DNA of 43,007 nt from positions 1,391,268-1,434,274 of the forward strand of contig CP070787.1 of assembly GCA_020346745.1 (NCBI GenBank), written 5' to 3'. This document shows positions 7,634-16,588 of the stretch, piece by piece; the first letter of the stretch is position 1, and each line of letters begins with the position of its first letter. Below the pieces are notes generated by a model, which saw only the letters and a list, made by a program, of their open reading frames with translations, searched no databases and was not told where the DNA came from. The translations under genes and the position numbers were made by a program. Origin of the DNA: Fidelibacterota bacterium (GTDB taxonomy: Bacteria > Fidelibacterota > Marinisomatia > SCGC-AAA003-L08 > TS1B11).

Positions 7634-8812
7634 ATGTCCGACCGCCGACTGTTTACCTCTGAATCTGTGACTGAAGGTCACCCCGATAAGCTGTGCGATC
7701 AGATTTCCGATGCTATCCTGGATGGCATCCTGGCAGATGATCCCCATGGCCGTGTGGCCTGTGAGACACTTGCGACCACCGGTCTGATCCTGGTCTCCGG
7801 CGAGATTACTACGACAACCTACGTGGATATCCCCAGCATAGTGCGGAAGACGTTGGCTGATGTTGGTTACACCCGCGCCTCATATGGTATCAGCGCGACG
7901 AAAGCGGCGGTCCTGACCAGTATTGATGAGCAGAGCCCGGAGATCGCCCAGGGCGTGGATGAATCCGATGAGCATGAGCAGGGGGCTGGAGATCAGGGAC
8001 TTATGTTCGGATTTGCCTGTGATGAGACACCAGAGCTCATGCCGGTACCGATTCTCTTAGCCCATCGACTCACAAGGCGACTGGCTGAACTGCGCAAGTC
8101 TGAGGCCCTGCCCTGGCTCAGGCCCGACGGGAAGACGCAGGTGACTGTCGAGTATGAGGGCAACAAACCGGTAGCGGTGCAGAAGGTTGTTGTTGCTACC
8201 CAGCACGATGATCTGTCGGATGCCTACCCCGACGTCAGCATGGAGCACCAGTTCATCACTCGCGAGGTGGTGGAACACGTTATTCTCCCTGTGCTGGTGG
8301 ACAGCGGACTTGACTTCAAGGAGCACTTCATCGTCAACGGCACCGGCCGCTTTGTCATGGGGGGGCCGCAGGCGGACACGGGGCTGACAGGCCGCAAGAT
8401 CATCGTCGACACGTACGGTGGCTATGCCCGTCACGGAGGGGGCGCGTTCTCTGGCAAAGATCCCTCCAAGGTAGATCGTTCCGCCGCGTATTTGGCCCGC
8501 TATATCGCCAAGAATATCGTGGGTGCGGGGCTGGCCAAACGGTGCGAAGTACAGCTGGCCTACAGTATCGGTGTTGCCGACCCTATCTCAGTCAGTGTAG
8601 ATACCTTCGAGACGGGTAAGCTCAGTGATCCGAAGATTGGCGAACTGATAAGAAAGGAATTTCCCCTCCGGCCCAGAGAAATCATCAGGGACCTGGATCT
8701 ACTTCGACCAATCTATCAAAAAACAGCCGCCTATGGGCATTTCGGGCGAGAAGAAGAAGAGTTTACCTGGGAACGCCTAGATAAGGTCGAAGCGTTGGCT
8801 AAATATCAATAA
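7634..8812 (+). CDS. metK: S-adenosylmethionine synthetase
   Basis: A 392-aa enzyme that makes S-adenosylmethionine from methionine and ATP in the cytoplasm. Seen: the ATP-binding GHPDK at residues 15-19, the GAGDQG signature at 117-122, and the glycine-rich GGGAFSGKD phosphate-binding loop near residue 270, all at normal spacing. The ATG at 7634 has AGGGGAAGG upstream. The gene stands alone, with a 175-bp leader after the previous terminator. In that leader I could not recognise the core of SAM-I, SAM-II or SAH riboswitches. Confidence 0.97.
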   Translation: MSDRRLFTSESVTEGHPDKLCDQISDAILDGILADDPHGRVACETLATTGLILVSGEITTTTYVDIPSIVRKTLADVGYTRASYGISATKAAVLTSIDEQSPEIAQGVDESDEHEQGAGDQGLMFGFACDETPELMPVPILLAHRLTRRLAELRKSEALPWLRPDGKTQVTVEYEGNKPVAVQKVVVATQHDDLSDAYPDVSMEHQFITREVVEHVILPVLVDSGLDFKEHFIVNGTGRFVMGGPQADTGLTGRKIIVDTYGGYARHGGGAFSGKDPSKVDRSAAYLARYIAKNIVGAGLAKRCEVQLAYSIGVADPISVSVDTFETGKLSDPKIGELIRKEFPLRPREIIRDLDLLRPIYQKTAAYGHFGREEEEFTWERLDKVEALAKYQ

Positions 8813-8939
8813 AGGGGGTACGACGCCGTTTGCCTCGGTAATTTGCCCTTTAAGTCAGAATCACATACTGGTAAACGAATCTGTTTGGAATTTCTGTAAT
8901 CCTTCCTAGATTCCTCCCATTATACGATCTAGTGCCGGT

Positions 8940-11900
8940 ATGCAACCACGAAACATGAGCAAAGAGCAACCGGAACAGGCGAAAGTCCGACCTTGGTTCG
9001 CCGTAGTAAGGGGCTTGGCGCCTGTAACGGCGCTAATCATCTTGATTGTCGCGGGTGCGTGCGAGTTTCAGGTCCTGGAGCCGTGGGATCCTCCTCGCTG
9101 GGGTGTATCCATCACCTTACCCCTTATAAATCGTACCTATTCCTTGGCCGGGCTGGCTGAAAACGATACGACTATCTCTGAGGATGCGACCAGCCGGGAA
9201 CTGCAGATCGACTTTCCCGGCAAGCTCGACACCACGACCATCGACTCCAGTATCCTGGAAGTCACTTTGCCAAGCGCAGCTTCACGAACGGATATCAATG
9301 AGCCGGCTGATGCACCCGACGCGGATGACTTTTTCGAACCGGTCGATAGAGAGGTTGAGGTTGTTATCGCCCTGGATTCCCTCCTCCGTGAGTTCAACCC
9401 GATCCTATTCGGGGATGTGGACTTTCCGGCCGACGCTGACTTCCCGATCCTGCGGAGTGTTTGGGATGCCAACGTAGCCGGTCAGGCCTTGGATAGTGAA
9501 GAGGATTTCGAAGTCTTTGACGCTGATAGTGTCTTGGATCAGAATGACTTCATCCAGGCTATCCGTTATGTCCAATTGTCGGACACTGCCACCAGCGAAT
9601 TCATTACCAGGATTGCCACACCGCAGTTTCCCACTAATGTGGATTCAATCCGAATAGCGGCTACTTCAGGCGACTATTTCAATATCCAGCAGGATACCAC
9701 TACCCTCCCACCGAATGGAGTCTTCAGGCGAGTTTCCGATATGCGCTCGGATTCCCTGGGCAGTGATATGTCTCTGGCATTGCGAATGGTGATGCCGCCG
9801 GCCGACGAGGATACGATTAAAATCCTGGCGAATACTGATCCCAGGGTCGAGATCACCATGAACTTCAGGGTGGGGGGCTTGGACAGCCTGGCCATATCCA
9901 CGGCGGAGACTCCCCTGATCGAGGAACCACCAGACCCACTGCCACTCCCGGGGGATATTCAAATTATTGAAGGGGAATTGCGTGACCCTGTAGTCGCGCC
10001 CATCAACCAGATATCCATTGCAGATCTCGGTACCAGCCTGCCCTTTGATCTGGAATTCCAGCTCTCCTTCCCGAACTTCGATTCTTTAGGCGATGGACAA
10101 AACGTTCTCACCCTGGGTCCCTATACATTGCGGGATGGGAACCCACTTATTTCCGAAGAAAGGTCGGTCGCGGGCTTTACGTTTTATAATCCTGACGGCG
10201 AAGGGCCTGTAGCCGAGTTCGAGTATGATCTTGTTGTGAATATTCTGGAACAGGATGTGGTCCTCCCACTGGATGGCGGAGAGCTGGGGGAATTCAATGC
10301 CAGCCTGGGGGTGGGAATTGACCTGGATGATCCTGCTGACGTGGAAGGCCGGCTCCATTTCGCCAGTATTACCGGCGACTTCGAAGTCTCCTTCGATGCG
10401 GTTAATACGACCATCGAAAAGATACCAACCGGCTTCGCGGGCTTTCAATTTGGACGTCTCAGTCTGAGCCTGCTGCTGCGCAACGAGATTCGGTTGCCGG
10501 TCCAACTTGACCTGCAACTCACGGGCATCACTCTGGAAGGCGACAGCGCCGCGGTGCCCATCAATCCCTATATCAATTATCCCGGCGTCCCACAAGCCAA
10601 CACACCCTCGAATATCAGTCCGCCCGCAAATAACGGGGATACAGCCTACACACTGATCGTAATGGATGAAACCTCAGTAAGGACCTATTGGCTGACACAG
10701 GGCGGAACAGACAGAAGCGCCGCCTGGGACAGCGTCATCACGCCCGCCAGCAATGGCACCATCGTGGATGTTCTTAATCTGCCTCCCGACATTATCGAGG
10801 TGTCCGGCGCTGCCGTGGTCGAAGGTGCCGGCGTCGTGGAAGCCGGCAAAGGCATCTGGGGTGATTTTCAACTGCTTGCACCTTTTGCCTTTATCCTGCC
10901 TCAAGACATATCCTTCCTGCCGGTTGATCCCATCCCCTGGGAACCTATGGATGAGTCTGCCCGCGAGCAGATCAGGACAGCCCTGCTCTCCGCCAGCCTG
11001 ACTTCGAGCGTACAGACGAAATTCCCGATTGCGGGTAAGATCTCGATGCTCGCCTCGGATGACACTATGTTTACCCTGGCCCTGGACTATCTGGATGACA
11101 TCGATGCAGGGATTCCTACTGCCGCCCGTACGGGCGACACGACCCTATATAGCACGATCCAGGAAGTCCTGGAAGCCGATTCCATCATGGACGTTGACCA
11201 GATCGTCTTCTACCCGGAGCTGTCGGGTGCCGATCAGCCTCCTACCGCGCCACAGGAGACGAAAGCCAAGCGGGTGGAGTTCATTACCACCCAGGGAGAT
11301 ACTTTCTGGATCGGCCACCTGTTCGATATGGAACTGCCTGCACCGGGAGGTGTTAATGAACTCGGCTGGGTAACCGCGCCTGGTGATACCTCCCAGGTTA
11401 TCAGCCTGGATGCCGAGCGGGTGGAATGGATTTCCTCCGATACGACCGTTTATCTCAAGACCTTTATCACTCTCTTAAGTACCGCCGGGAATGATAGCAT
11501 ACGTACGATTCAGTCAACCAATTGGATTCATTTTGCGGCCTACATCACCTTCGATCTGGCCAGTGGTGTCTTTGAAGTCGCTGAAGAGCAGGACTCCTCG
11601 GATATCGAAGTGTCCCCCATTACCAGTTTTACCCTCCATCCTGACTCCACTGCCGTTGTTGACCTGGATTCAGTCTTTACCCCTCCAACGGGGATGGAGC
11701 TCGTGGATCTTCTGATTAGCGCTTCGAGCAGCCATCGGGGAGTTGTGACGACTACCGTACAGAGGGTGAGAACCGGAACGGGTAGTCAGACCGTCATCCT
11801 GAACGTGATTCCCGTTCGTACAGGGACGGCCAAGATAACCGTTCGGGCTGATGATGATCCCGAGGACGGCATCGACCCGGTTGAGACCTCCTTCCTGGTC

Positions 11901-11981
11901 ACTATCAGGGAATCGCAGGGCACCGGTATGCCTCCAAGACCTCTGCGCTTCCGGACCTCTCAAAGTGAGATCATCAAGTGA
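8940..11981 (+). CDS. Very large beta-rich putative lipoprotein, unknown function
   Basis: 1013 aa; family not recognised. The N-terminus has a positively charged start, a hydrophobic segment at about 25-40 and a possible lipobox VAGAC with Cys41, suggesting a lipid-anchored envelope protein (the -3 residue is Ala, not the preferred Leu). The rest is acidic, rich in Asp, Thr, Ser, Pro and alternating hydrophobics, as in stacked beta-sandwich domains; the last ~110 residues look like an Ig/cadherin-type fold with GTAKITVRADDD...ETSFLVTI. There are almost no cysteines after Cys41. ATG at 8940 is used; a second in-frame ATG at 8955 is possible. The stop overlaps the GTG of the next gene (GTGA), so the two are coupled and probably work together at the outer membrane. 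Confidence 0.75.
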   Translation: MQPRNMSKEQPEQAKVRPWFAVVRGLAPVTALIILIVAGACEFQVLEPWDPPRWGVSITLPLINRTYSLAGLAENDTTISEDATSRELQIDFPGKLDTTTIDSSILEVTLPSAASRTDINEPADAPDADDFFEPVDREVEVVIALDSLLREFNPILFGDVDFPADADFPILRSVWDANVAGQALDSEEDFEVFDADSVLDQNDFIQAIRYVQLSDTATSEFITRIATPQFPTNVDSIRIAATSGDYFNIQQDTTTLPPNGVFRRVSDMRSDSLGSDMSLALRMVMPPADEDTIKILANTDPRVEITMNFRVGGLDSLAISTAETPLIEEPPDPLPLPGDIQIIEGELRDPVVAPINQISIADLGTSLPFDLEFQLSFPNFDSLGDGQNVLTLGPYTLRDGNPLISEERSVAGFTFYNPDGEGPVAEFEYDLVVNILEQDVVLPLDGGELGEFNASLGVGIDLDDPADVEGRLHFASITGDFEVSFDAVNTTIEKIPTGFAGFQFGRLSLSLLLRNEIRLPVQLDLQLTGITLEGDSAAVPINPYINYPGVPQANTPSNISPPANNGDTAYTLIVMDETSVRTYWLTQGGTDRSAAWDSVITPASNGTIVDVLNLPPDIIEVSGAAVVEGAGVVEAGKGIWGDFQLLAPFAFILPQDISFLPVDPIPWEPMDESAREQIRTALLSASLTSSVQTKFPIAGKISMLASDDTMFTLALDYLDDIDAGIPTAARTGDTTLYSTIQEVLEADSIMDVDQIVFYPELSGADQPPTAPQETKAKRVEFITTQGDTFWIGHLFDMELPAPGGVNELGWVTAPGDTSQVISLDAERVEWISSDTTVYLKTFITLLSTAGNDSIRTIQSTNWIHFAAYITFDLASGVFEVAEEQDSSDIEVSPITSFTLHPDSTAVVDLDSVFTPPTGMELVDLLISASSSHRGVVTTTVQRVRTGTGSQTVILNVIPVRTGTAKITVRADDDPEDGIDPVETSFLVTIRESQGTGMPPRPLRFRTSQSEIIK

Positions 11982-13381
11982 GACAGGGCCCTAGAGTACG
12001 GCTGCTTGGACGTTCCTTATTGCCTCTGGTTTGCCTGGGGTGGCTGGGTGCGCAGTCACCCAATCCGGATGCGCGGTCAATAGGCCTGGCCGGTGCCGTC
12101 ACCAGCCTGGCGCAGGGCGTGCATGCCGTGGGCTACAATCCTGCCAACCTGGCCTTCTCCACCAAGGACTTCAGCATGAACCTGGGTGGTTTCACCTATA
12201 CCCTTGAGAATAACATGCTGTCGATTCGCAGCTACAATGAGTTCAGCGGTGCCGATTTTATCGATACGCTTTCCGCCGATTATCAGGATAAGGCTGAGTT
12301 CCTCGCCGGTCTGCCCGATAATGGTATGAATATTCGAACCATGTTTCATCTTCCCGTGCCGGCTCTCAATTGGGCCCGGGGGATCACCGCGTTTACCAGT
12401 GAGATTGCGCTCTTTGGCAATCTGGGGCTGCCCAAGGCGTTGTTTAACCTGATGATGGAAGGCAACATCATTGGGGACAGCCTACTTCTGGATCTCAACG
12501 AAGAGTTCCAGGGAGCCGCTGAGTGGGGCTTCAGTGTAGCCATACCCACCGGTGGAGCGGCCTTCGGATTCACTCTCAAGTACCTGCAAGGATTATTTCA
12601 TCTCGGTGTAGATCAGGATTCCAGTGGAGGGTACTTCATGACCGACACCAGCGGTTTTAAAGGCGAAGGCCGCTACCTGATCAGGCAGGCTATTGGCGGT
12701 GGCGGATTCGGCCTTGATCTCGGCTTCGCAACCGAAGAGATCAACGGGTATCGGTTTGGTATTTCCCTCATTAATGCACTGGGAAGTATCCGCTGGCATG
12801 GAACCTCCCTCACTAAAGATCTTCTCGGCGGGACTATCCAGGGACTCATGCCTTGGCGCGAAAACGAATATTTCCTCTACACGTATCGCGTGAATGAGGT
12901 AACCGCCAGAAAATATATGCAGGGGGGGGCAGTGGACACCCTGTTTCAGAATGATAGCTACACCGTAGTCGAAACAGAAGCAGGACTGGTGCCCTCGGAC
13001 ACGCTGACGAATGCCGATCTGGAAGCGATCACTCCCAAGCCGTTCGTGACCGACTACCCAACCCTCTTCCGGGTGGGGGCCTCCAAACGCATCGAGAATT
13101 TTGGCCTCGTCGCCGTGGATTTACTCACCGGTTTTCGGGATCAGCTCTGGGCCTCTCAAGGATGGCAGCTGGCGGTGGGGATCGAAATCCTCGCGTCACC
13201 CAGCTTTCCCCTCAGAATGGGATTACGCTACGGCGGTATGGAAGACACGCAACTGGGAATCGGTTTCGGCATTCACAAAGGGCCGATCCAGTTCGACATG
13301 GCCTTGGCTCTTCATAATGGCATCTGGCTCCACACCACCAAGGGATTCAGTCTGGCTCTCGGGCTTACCTTGGTCCGCTAA
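11978..13381 (+). CDS. Outer-membrane beta-barrel protein, PorV/DUF5723-like
   Basis: A 467-aa exported protein with a signal peptide (hydrophobic at about 11-25, likely cleavage after LGA25). The mature N-terminus has the pattern DARSIGLAGAVTSLAQG...VGYNPANLAF seen in PorV/FadL-like and DUF5723 proteins of the FCB group, followed by many amphipathic strands and a C-terminus of alternating residues typical of a barrel. Length fits the family. GTG at 11978 overlaps the previous stop, so it is translated with the giant lipoprotein. It contains a run of eight G at 12922-12929, a possible slippage site. Roles of relatives include type IX secretion accessory functions and hydrophobic transport; no specific role can be assigned. 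Confidence 0.75.
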   Translation: MRQGPRVRLLGRSLLPLVCLGWLGAQSPNPDARSIGLAGAVTSLAQGVHAVGYNPANLAFSTKDFSMNLGGFTYTLENNMLSIRSYNEFSGADFIDTLSADYQDKAEFLAGLPDNGMNIRTMFHLPVPALNWARGITAFTSEIALFGNLGLPKALFNLMMEGNIIGDSLLLDLNEEFQGAAEWGFSVAIPTGGAAFGFTLKYLQGLFHLGVDQDSSGGYFMTDTSGFKGEGRYLIRQAIGGGGFGLDLGFATEEINGYRFGISLINALGSIRWHGTSLTKDLLGGTIQGLMPWRENEYFLYTYRVNEVTARKYMQGGAVDTLFQNDSYTVVETEAGLVPSDTLTNADLEAITPKPFVTDYPTLFRVGASKRIENFGLVAVDLLTGFRDQLWASQGWQLAVGIEILASPSFPLRMGLRYGGMEDTQLGIGFGIHKGPIQFDMALALHNGIWLHTTKGFSLALGLTLVR

Positions 13382-13436
13382 GAACCCCCCGTTCCTTTTC
13401 CCTTCCCGGACAGTGTTGAGCTGGGGACGTTTGTTC

Positions 13437-14528
13437 TCAACTCCGCAACCGCTTGAGCAGCAAGAATCCCAACGCCAGAAACAGAACGTTAGGCAGCCAG
13501 ACAGAAGCCACGGGATCAAGCACGCCTTTAAAGCCCAGGGATTGGCCCAGCTTGATGGCGACATAGTAACCAAAGATAACGAAAATGCTCATTCCGGCCC
13601 CAAATGCCAGGCTCGAGCGGGGTCGACGTACACTTAACGGCAGACCGAAGAGGACCATGATAAAGCTGGTCATGGAGAAGGCCATCTTGAAATGCATGTT
13701 CACTTCCCAGCGGGTGGGATCAATGCCATTGCGAATGAGCTGCGCCACGAAGTCCTGGAGCTCCCTGAATCGCATCTCCTCCGGTGTGACGGACATCTTT
13801 ACCAAGTCGACCGGTTTGATAGCCAGCATGAGCAGGGTATCCGTCTGCTGGGCGGCAGTGGTAATCGTGTTGCTCGTATCACTGAATGTTCTGATACGGT
13901 AGTTGAATCCACGCCAGCCTTGAGCTTCCTCATCCCACTTGAGCCTGTTGAAATCCATCCGCTGGGCAATGCGACCTTCTTTGTAGCGCTGGATGTATAC
14001 GCCATGAGCCTCCTGGTTGCGATAGTCGAACCGGTCGATGGCAATATGTTCCCTGGGTGACTGCTGGAGGAAGATATTCTGTTTTTTTACCTTGTGCTTG
14101 CGACGATAGTCACGGGCAAGGTACTCGCTCTGGACCTCGGCCTTGCGCCGCATCCCCTCTGAGACCAGTAGATCATCGAAAAAGAAGGAGACGACGCTTA
14201 TGAGCAGCCCCAGCAGGAGCAGCGAGGTGCCAATACGCCGGATGCTGAATCCCGAGGCTTTCATGGCGGTGATCTCGTTGCGCTTGTTCAATAAGCCCAT
14301 GGAAAAAAACGTGGCCAGCAGGGTGGCCATGGGCAGAGCAATGCTCACGAACCATGGCAGGGTGTAGAGGTAATACCCGATCATCGCGCGGCGGGGCATC
14401 TGAGCATCAATGAACTTGTCCAGATTCTCCACCACGTCAACTACCAGGAAGACCGTCACGAAGGCCACCATGGCGCTGAGCAGGATGCTCAGAAAGCGGG
14501 AGAGGATATAGCGGTCCAGTAGTTTCAC
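13437..14528 (-). CDS. lptG: LptF/LptG family lipopolysaccharide export permease
   Basis: A 363-aa inner-membrane protein of the YjgP/YjgQ family, part of the LptB2FG ABC transporter that extracts LPS for delivery to the outer membrane. Seen: three N-terminal membrane segments including FVTVFLVVDVVENLDKF and the coupling-helix region NEITAMKASGFSIRRI, a central soluble jelly-roll of about 150 residues, and three C-terminal membrane segments (FSMTSFIMVLFGLPLSVRR onward). It is monocistronic here; a paired LptF is not in the window. It supports a diderm with LPS. LptF versus LptG cannot be decided firmly from sequence alone. Confidence 0.85.
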   Translation of the reverse strand: MKLLDRYILSRFLSILLSAMVAFVTVFLVVDVVENLDKFIDAQMPRRAMIGYYLYTLPWFVSIALPMATLLATFFSMGLLNKRNEITAMKASGFSIRRIGTSLLLLGLLISVVSFFFDDLLVSEGMRRKAEVQSEYLARDYRRKHKVKKQNIFLQQSPREHIAIDRFDYRNQEAHGVYIQRYKEGRIAQRMDFNRLKWDEEAQGWRGFNYRIRTFSDTSNTITTAAQQTDTLLMLAIKPVDLVKMSVTPEEMRFRELQDFVAQLIRNGIDPTRWEVNMHFKMAFSMTSFIMVLFGLPLSVRRPRSSLAFGAGMSIFVIFGYYVAIKLGQSLGFKGVLDPVASVWLPNVLFLALGFLLLKRLRS

Positions 14529-14634
14529 AACAGGCTAAAGCTAAGCATAACAATAGTACATCTTCACGTACCAATTACGGGGCAGTATCTGCACGCCATG
14601 AGCGCATTTTCAGCATATTGAGCAGGAGAGGTGC

Positions 14635-14664
14635 TTGGCATTGAACCATTAGAACCGATAAATT
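14635..14664 (+). promoter_or_regulatory. Candidate sigma-70-type promoter for nhaC-like gene
   Basis: TTGGCA (14635-14640) and TAAATT (14659-14664) are separated by 18 bp. The expected start of transcription would be around 14671, only a few bases before the ATG at 14675, giving a near-leaderless message. The -35 is good, the -10 only 4 of 6, so this is tentative. Confidence 0.3.
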
Positions 14665-14674
14665 GCCGCTTATT

Positions 14675-16588
14675 ATGAAAACGAACGGACTCTTATTGGC
14701 GCTGGTCCTGGGAACCGGGATCCTCTTTGCGAGTGAGGATAACTCCCCCCAGCAGGACCTCGTCCTGCAGGCGCCCCCATTCATCCTTAAGAACGTCCCC
14801 TTTACTGTCTCGGTGGCAGGACAGATAGTGGATTCGGTTCAGGTGCGCCTGGATGGAGTGCCCCTGAGCTACGGCGCTTTGGAGTGGGATGGTGAGCAAA
14901 CCCGTATCCGCGAGGTGGTGGTGTCTGCTCCGGGTTCGCAAGAGCTTAAGGTGCGAACCGCAGCGGGTGTCGGATCTGTGCGCGTATATACCCTGCCGGG
15001 ACTGGTCAGCGTGCTTCCCCCGCTGATGGCCATCGCGCTGGCCCTGATCACCAAGCAGGTGCTGTTGTCCCTGTTCTGCGGTATCTGGCTGGGTGCGGTT
15101 TTTACCCTGGGCGGGTATAATCCTTTTATCGCCTTCCTCAGGACGATAGACACCTATCTGATCAGGGCGATCACCGACCGCGACCATATGAGCATCGTCC
15201 TGTTCACCATGACGCTGGGTGGCATGGTGGGGATCATCTCCCGGAGCGGGGGTACGCATGGCATTGTCCAGGCCATGGCCCGCCGTGCCCAGAATCGCAA
15301 GACCGGCCAGGTCGCCACCTGGCTGATGGGTATGCTCATCTTTTTCGACGACTATTCCAATACCCTCCTGGTCGGCAACACCATGCGCCCCTTCACCGAC
15401 AAGCTCAAGATCAGCCGGGAGAAGCTGTCCTACCTGGTGGATTCCACGGCGGCTCCCATCACCAGCATCGCCCTCGCCTCAACCTGGATCGGTTTTGAAC
15501 TGGGACTACTGGATAGCAGTTTTAGTGATCTGGGAATTGGGGATAATGCCTATGTGGTCTTTCTGGCCGCTATCCCCTACAGTTTCTACTCGATCATGGC
15601 CTTGCTCACTGTCCTGATCGTTGCGATGTCAGGGCGGGATCTAGGGCCCATGCTGCACGCTGAGCGCCGCAGTTTATCCGAAGGCAAGATCTTGCGGGAT
15701 AACGCCAAGCCGCTCCTCGATCAGGAGTTGGCCAACCTGATGCCTCCCGAAGGGGCAAAAAGCCACTGGCATAACGCCATCCTGCCCATCCTGACAATGG
15801 TGGCCGTACTAGCCATTGGCCTGTATGTGGATGGCAAAGCCGCCCTGGGCGATGGAGATTATTCCCTTCGGGATATCATTGGCGCTGCCAACTCATTCAA
15901 GATCCTCATCTGGGCCTCTTTTAGCGGTACCGTGGTTGCCGGTCTTTTGGCGATAGGAGGGCGGATTCTATCGATCAGCGATACAGTGGATGCTTTTCTG
16001 GTGGGCTTCAAGGCCATGATCGTGGGCATCATCATTCTTACCCTGGCCCGCTCACTGCAGCTGGTCACAAGTGATTTGCATACTGCCGACTACATCTTTC
16101 ATATCACGGAAGACATTCTTAATCCCCGGCTGCTACCGGGGATCACTTTCGTTCTCGCCGCACTGATCAGCTTCTCCACCGGCACCTCGTTCGGCACCAT
16201 GGCGATCCTGATCCCCCTGGTCATTCCCCTGGCCTATATCGTGCCCGTGAATGCCGGGCTCTCGGAAGCCTCGCAACAAGCCATCTTCCTGGGTAGTATC
16301 GGGGCGATTCTCTCCGGCGCGATATTCGGGGACCACTGCTCACCCATCTCCGATACCACCGTCATGTCGTCCATCGCCTCCGGTGCCGATCACATCGATC
16401 ATGTCCGCACCCAGCTCCCCTATGGGCTGTTGGTGGCCGGGATAACCATGACCTTCGGATATATTCCCGCAGGTTTTGGGATGAATCCCTATGTGAGCAA
16501 TCTGCTTGCTCTGGGGCTGCTCGCGCTGGTGATCTGGCGTTTCGGGAAGAATCCCGAGAAGTTGCTGGCCTCAGTCCCCTCTGATTGA
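14675..16588 (+). CDS. NhaC-family Na+/H+ antiporter with extra exported N-terminal domain
   Basis: 637 aa from the ATG at 14675, which gives a clean signal-type start (MKTNGLLLALVLGTGILFAS); an in-frame TTG at 14663 is less likely. Residues about 23-110 form a soluble, beta-strand-like domain; only then does the NhaC core start (PGLVSVLPPLMAIALALI...). Core features: FFDDYSNTLLVGNTMRP with adjacent acidic residues, VDSTAAPITSIALASTWIGFE, and FGDHCSPISDTTVMSSIASGADH near the C-terminus, plus ten or more hydrophobic segments. Family members exchange Na+ for H+ or transport organic acids/amino acids. The usual length is 450-530 aa, so the N-terminal domain is an addition. The last 18 bases overlap the convergent gene. 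Confidence 0.85.
   Translation: MKTNGLLLALVLGTGILFASEDNSPQQDLVLQAPPFILKNVPFTVSVAGQIVDSVQVRLDGVPLSYGALEWDGEQTRIREVVVSAPGSQELKVRTAAGVGSVRVYTLPGLVSVLPPLMAIALALITKQVLLSLFCGIWLGAVFTLGGYNPFIAFLRTIDTYLIRAITDRDHMSIVLFTMTLGGMVGIISRSGGTHGIVQAMARRAQNRKTGQVATWLMGMLIFFDDYSNTLLVGNTMRPFTDKLKISREKLSYLVDSTAAPITSIALASTWIGFELGLLDSSFSDLGIGDNAYVVFLAAIPYSFYSIMALLTVLIVAMSGRDLGPMLHAERRSLSEGKILRDNAKPLLDQELANLMPPEGAKSHWHNAILPILTMVAVLAIGLYVDGKAALGDGDYSLRDIIGAANSFKILIWASFSGTVVAGLLAIGGRILSISDTVDAFLVGFKAMIVGIIILTLARSLQLVTSDLHTADYIFHITEDILNPRLLPGITFVLAALISFSTGTSFGTMAILIPLVIPLAYIVPVNAGLSEASQQAIFLGSIGAILSGAIFGDHCSPISDTTVMSSIASGADHIDHVRTQLPYGLLVAGITMTFGYIPAGFGMNPYVSNLLALGLLALVIWRFGKNPEKLLASVPSD

Noticed and set aside
8811-8851. 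AAAGGG...CCCTTT pairing after metK as a terminator
   Set aside because: The 29-nt loop and the lack of a T tract make it too weak to call.
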